A stretch of 64,000 nucleotides of DNA. Origin: Saprospiraceae bacterium (GTDB lineage: Bacteria; Bacteroidota; Bacteroidia; Chitinophagales; Saprospiraceae). Each line of letters opens with the position of its first letter. Position 1 is the stretch's first letter. A program made the position numbers and the translations under genes. Location: the NCBI GenBank assembly GCA_016718205.1, contig JADKEB010000003.1:62001-126000 (forward strand), in the 5' to 3' direction. Shown one piece after another: positions 63,840 through 64,000 of this stretch. The notes beneath the pieces are model-generated. The model did no database searches. It saw only the letters and a list, made by a program, of their open reading frames with translations, and was not told where the DNA came from.

Positions 63840-64000
63840 ATGAACGTCAAGAATCAAAAAAGCTTGGGTAAATACTTATTGCTATTTGCACTTTTTAACT
63901 TCATTTTTTTTCAAAACTGTTCAAAAAAAGAAAATTTTGAATCCTTTTCTATAAGAAATATTTTTATAGGAGTCCAATCCATTTTATCATTAAATACTTT
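63840..64000 (+). CDS. Putative lipoprotein, partial (runs off the window)
   Basis: ATG 63840 starts an open frame of 53 codons up to the window end: a basic start (MNVKNQKSLGKY), a hydrophobic stretch (LLLFALFNFIFF) and a Cys followed by Ser-Lys-Lys (QNCSKKENF), as in a Bacteroidota lipoprotein signal with Cys at residue 27. Too short to name. The position after SusCD-LamG suggests a further surface binding protein or enzyme of the same locus. Confidence 0.6.
   Translation, partial: MNVKNQKSLGKYLLLFALFNFIFFQNCSKKENFESFSIRNIFIGVQSILSLNT

Overview
The window looks like chromosomal DNA of an AT-rich member of the Bacteroidota, most plausibly a Saprospiraceae-like organism. The evidence is: type IX secretion (T9SS) genes porV, porU, a PorP/SprF protein and gldJ; two SusC/SusD systems; T9SS C-terminal sorting domains on secreted proteins; a group II-type dienoyl-CoA isomerase; promoters of the Bacteroidota form (TAnnTTTG at -7); and almost no Shine-Dalgarno sequences. 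The family-level placement is inference.

Layout. 1-2.6 kb: end of a tRNA-Ser, then an ExbB / membrane protein / ExbD / ExbD energy-transduction operon closed by a strong terminator. 3-5.7 kb: a secreted subtilase broken by a deletion. 6-19 kb: envelope and secretion block, with a TPR/PD40/SPOR protein interrupted by an in-frame TGA, an ECF sigma factor with its anti-sigma-like partner, porV, porU, porP/sprF, gldJ and murF. 19-24 kb: FAD oxidoreductase, sodium:solute symporter and DUF4434 protein, probably one uptake/catabolism operon. 24-29.5 kb: a small accessory (defence-like) island with repeats, DUF6922-AbiEii, an hsdM relic cut by a mobile element, a ParA ATPase and an AlbA_2/GHKL ATPase; a dienoyl-CoA isomerase gene lies inside it. 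30-34 kb: dnaE. 34-46 kb: two vanadium-type haloperoxidases, one of them downstream of susC-susD-FG-GAP in a single minus-strand unit. 46-50 kb: PGRP amidase with sorting tail, a wrecked DUF433/DUF5615 toxin-antitoxin pair, and a PAP2 phosphatase. 50-64 kb: a polysaccharide-type region with a DUF4838 hydrolase, an Rpn/PDDEXK_2 transposase with a duplicated tail, a hybrid propeller regulator, SusC, SusD and a LamG lipoprotein, ending in the start of another lipoprotein.

Two features dominate. First, at least three unrelated families of short non-coding elements with terminal inverted repeats can be recognised. Family 1 (ends GAGTATGTTTAAA) has three complete copies, each flanked by a 3-bp TNA duplication, plus one decayed copy. 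Family 2 (ends ACCTAAATATCTAAAATGA) has one copy with a TAT duplication. Family 3 (ends CAATGTCGTTTAG) has one complete copy that split a terminator with a 10-bp duplication. Copies sit in an hsdM relic, in a toxin-antitoxin pair and in a duplicated transposase tail. Second, from 42 kb onward nearly every large gene carries single-base indels, mostly in short homopolymers, while the 1.1-1.3 kaa ORFs before 42 kb are intact. This is either regional consensus error or decay; raw reads are needed to decide. The DUF433 stop codons, the truncated hsdM and the two deletion junctions (about 49.97 and 61.99 kb) are not homopolymer errors.

Best candidates for unfamiliar biology: the AlbA_2/GHKL + ParA pair in the defence island, the SusCD/FG-GAP/haloperoxidase unit, and the hairpin-rich mobile element families.
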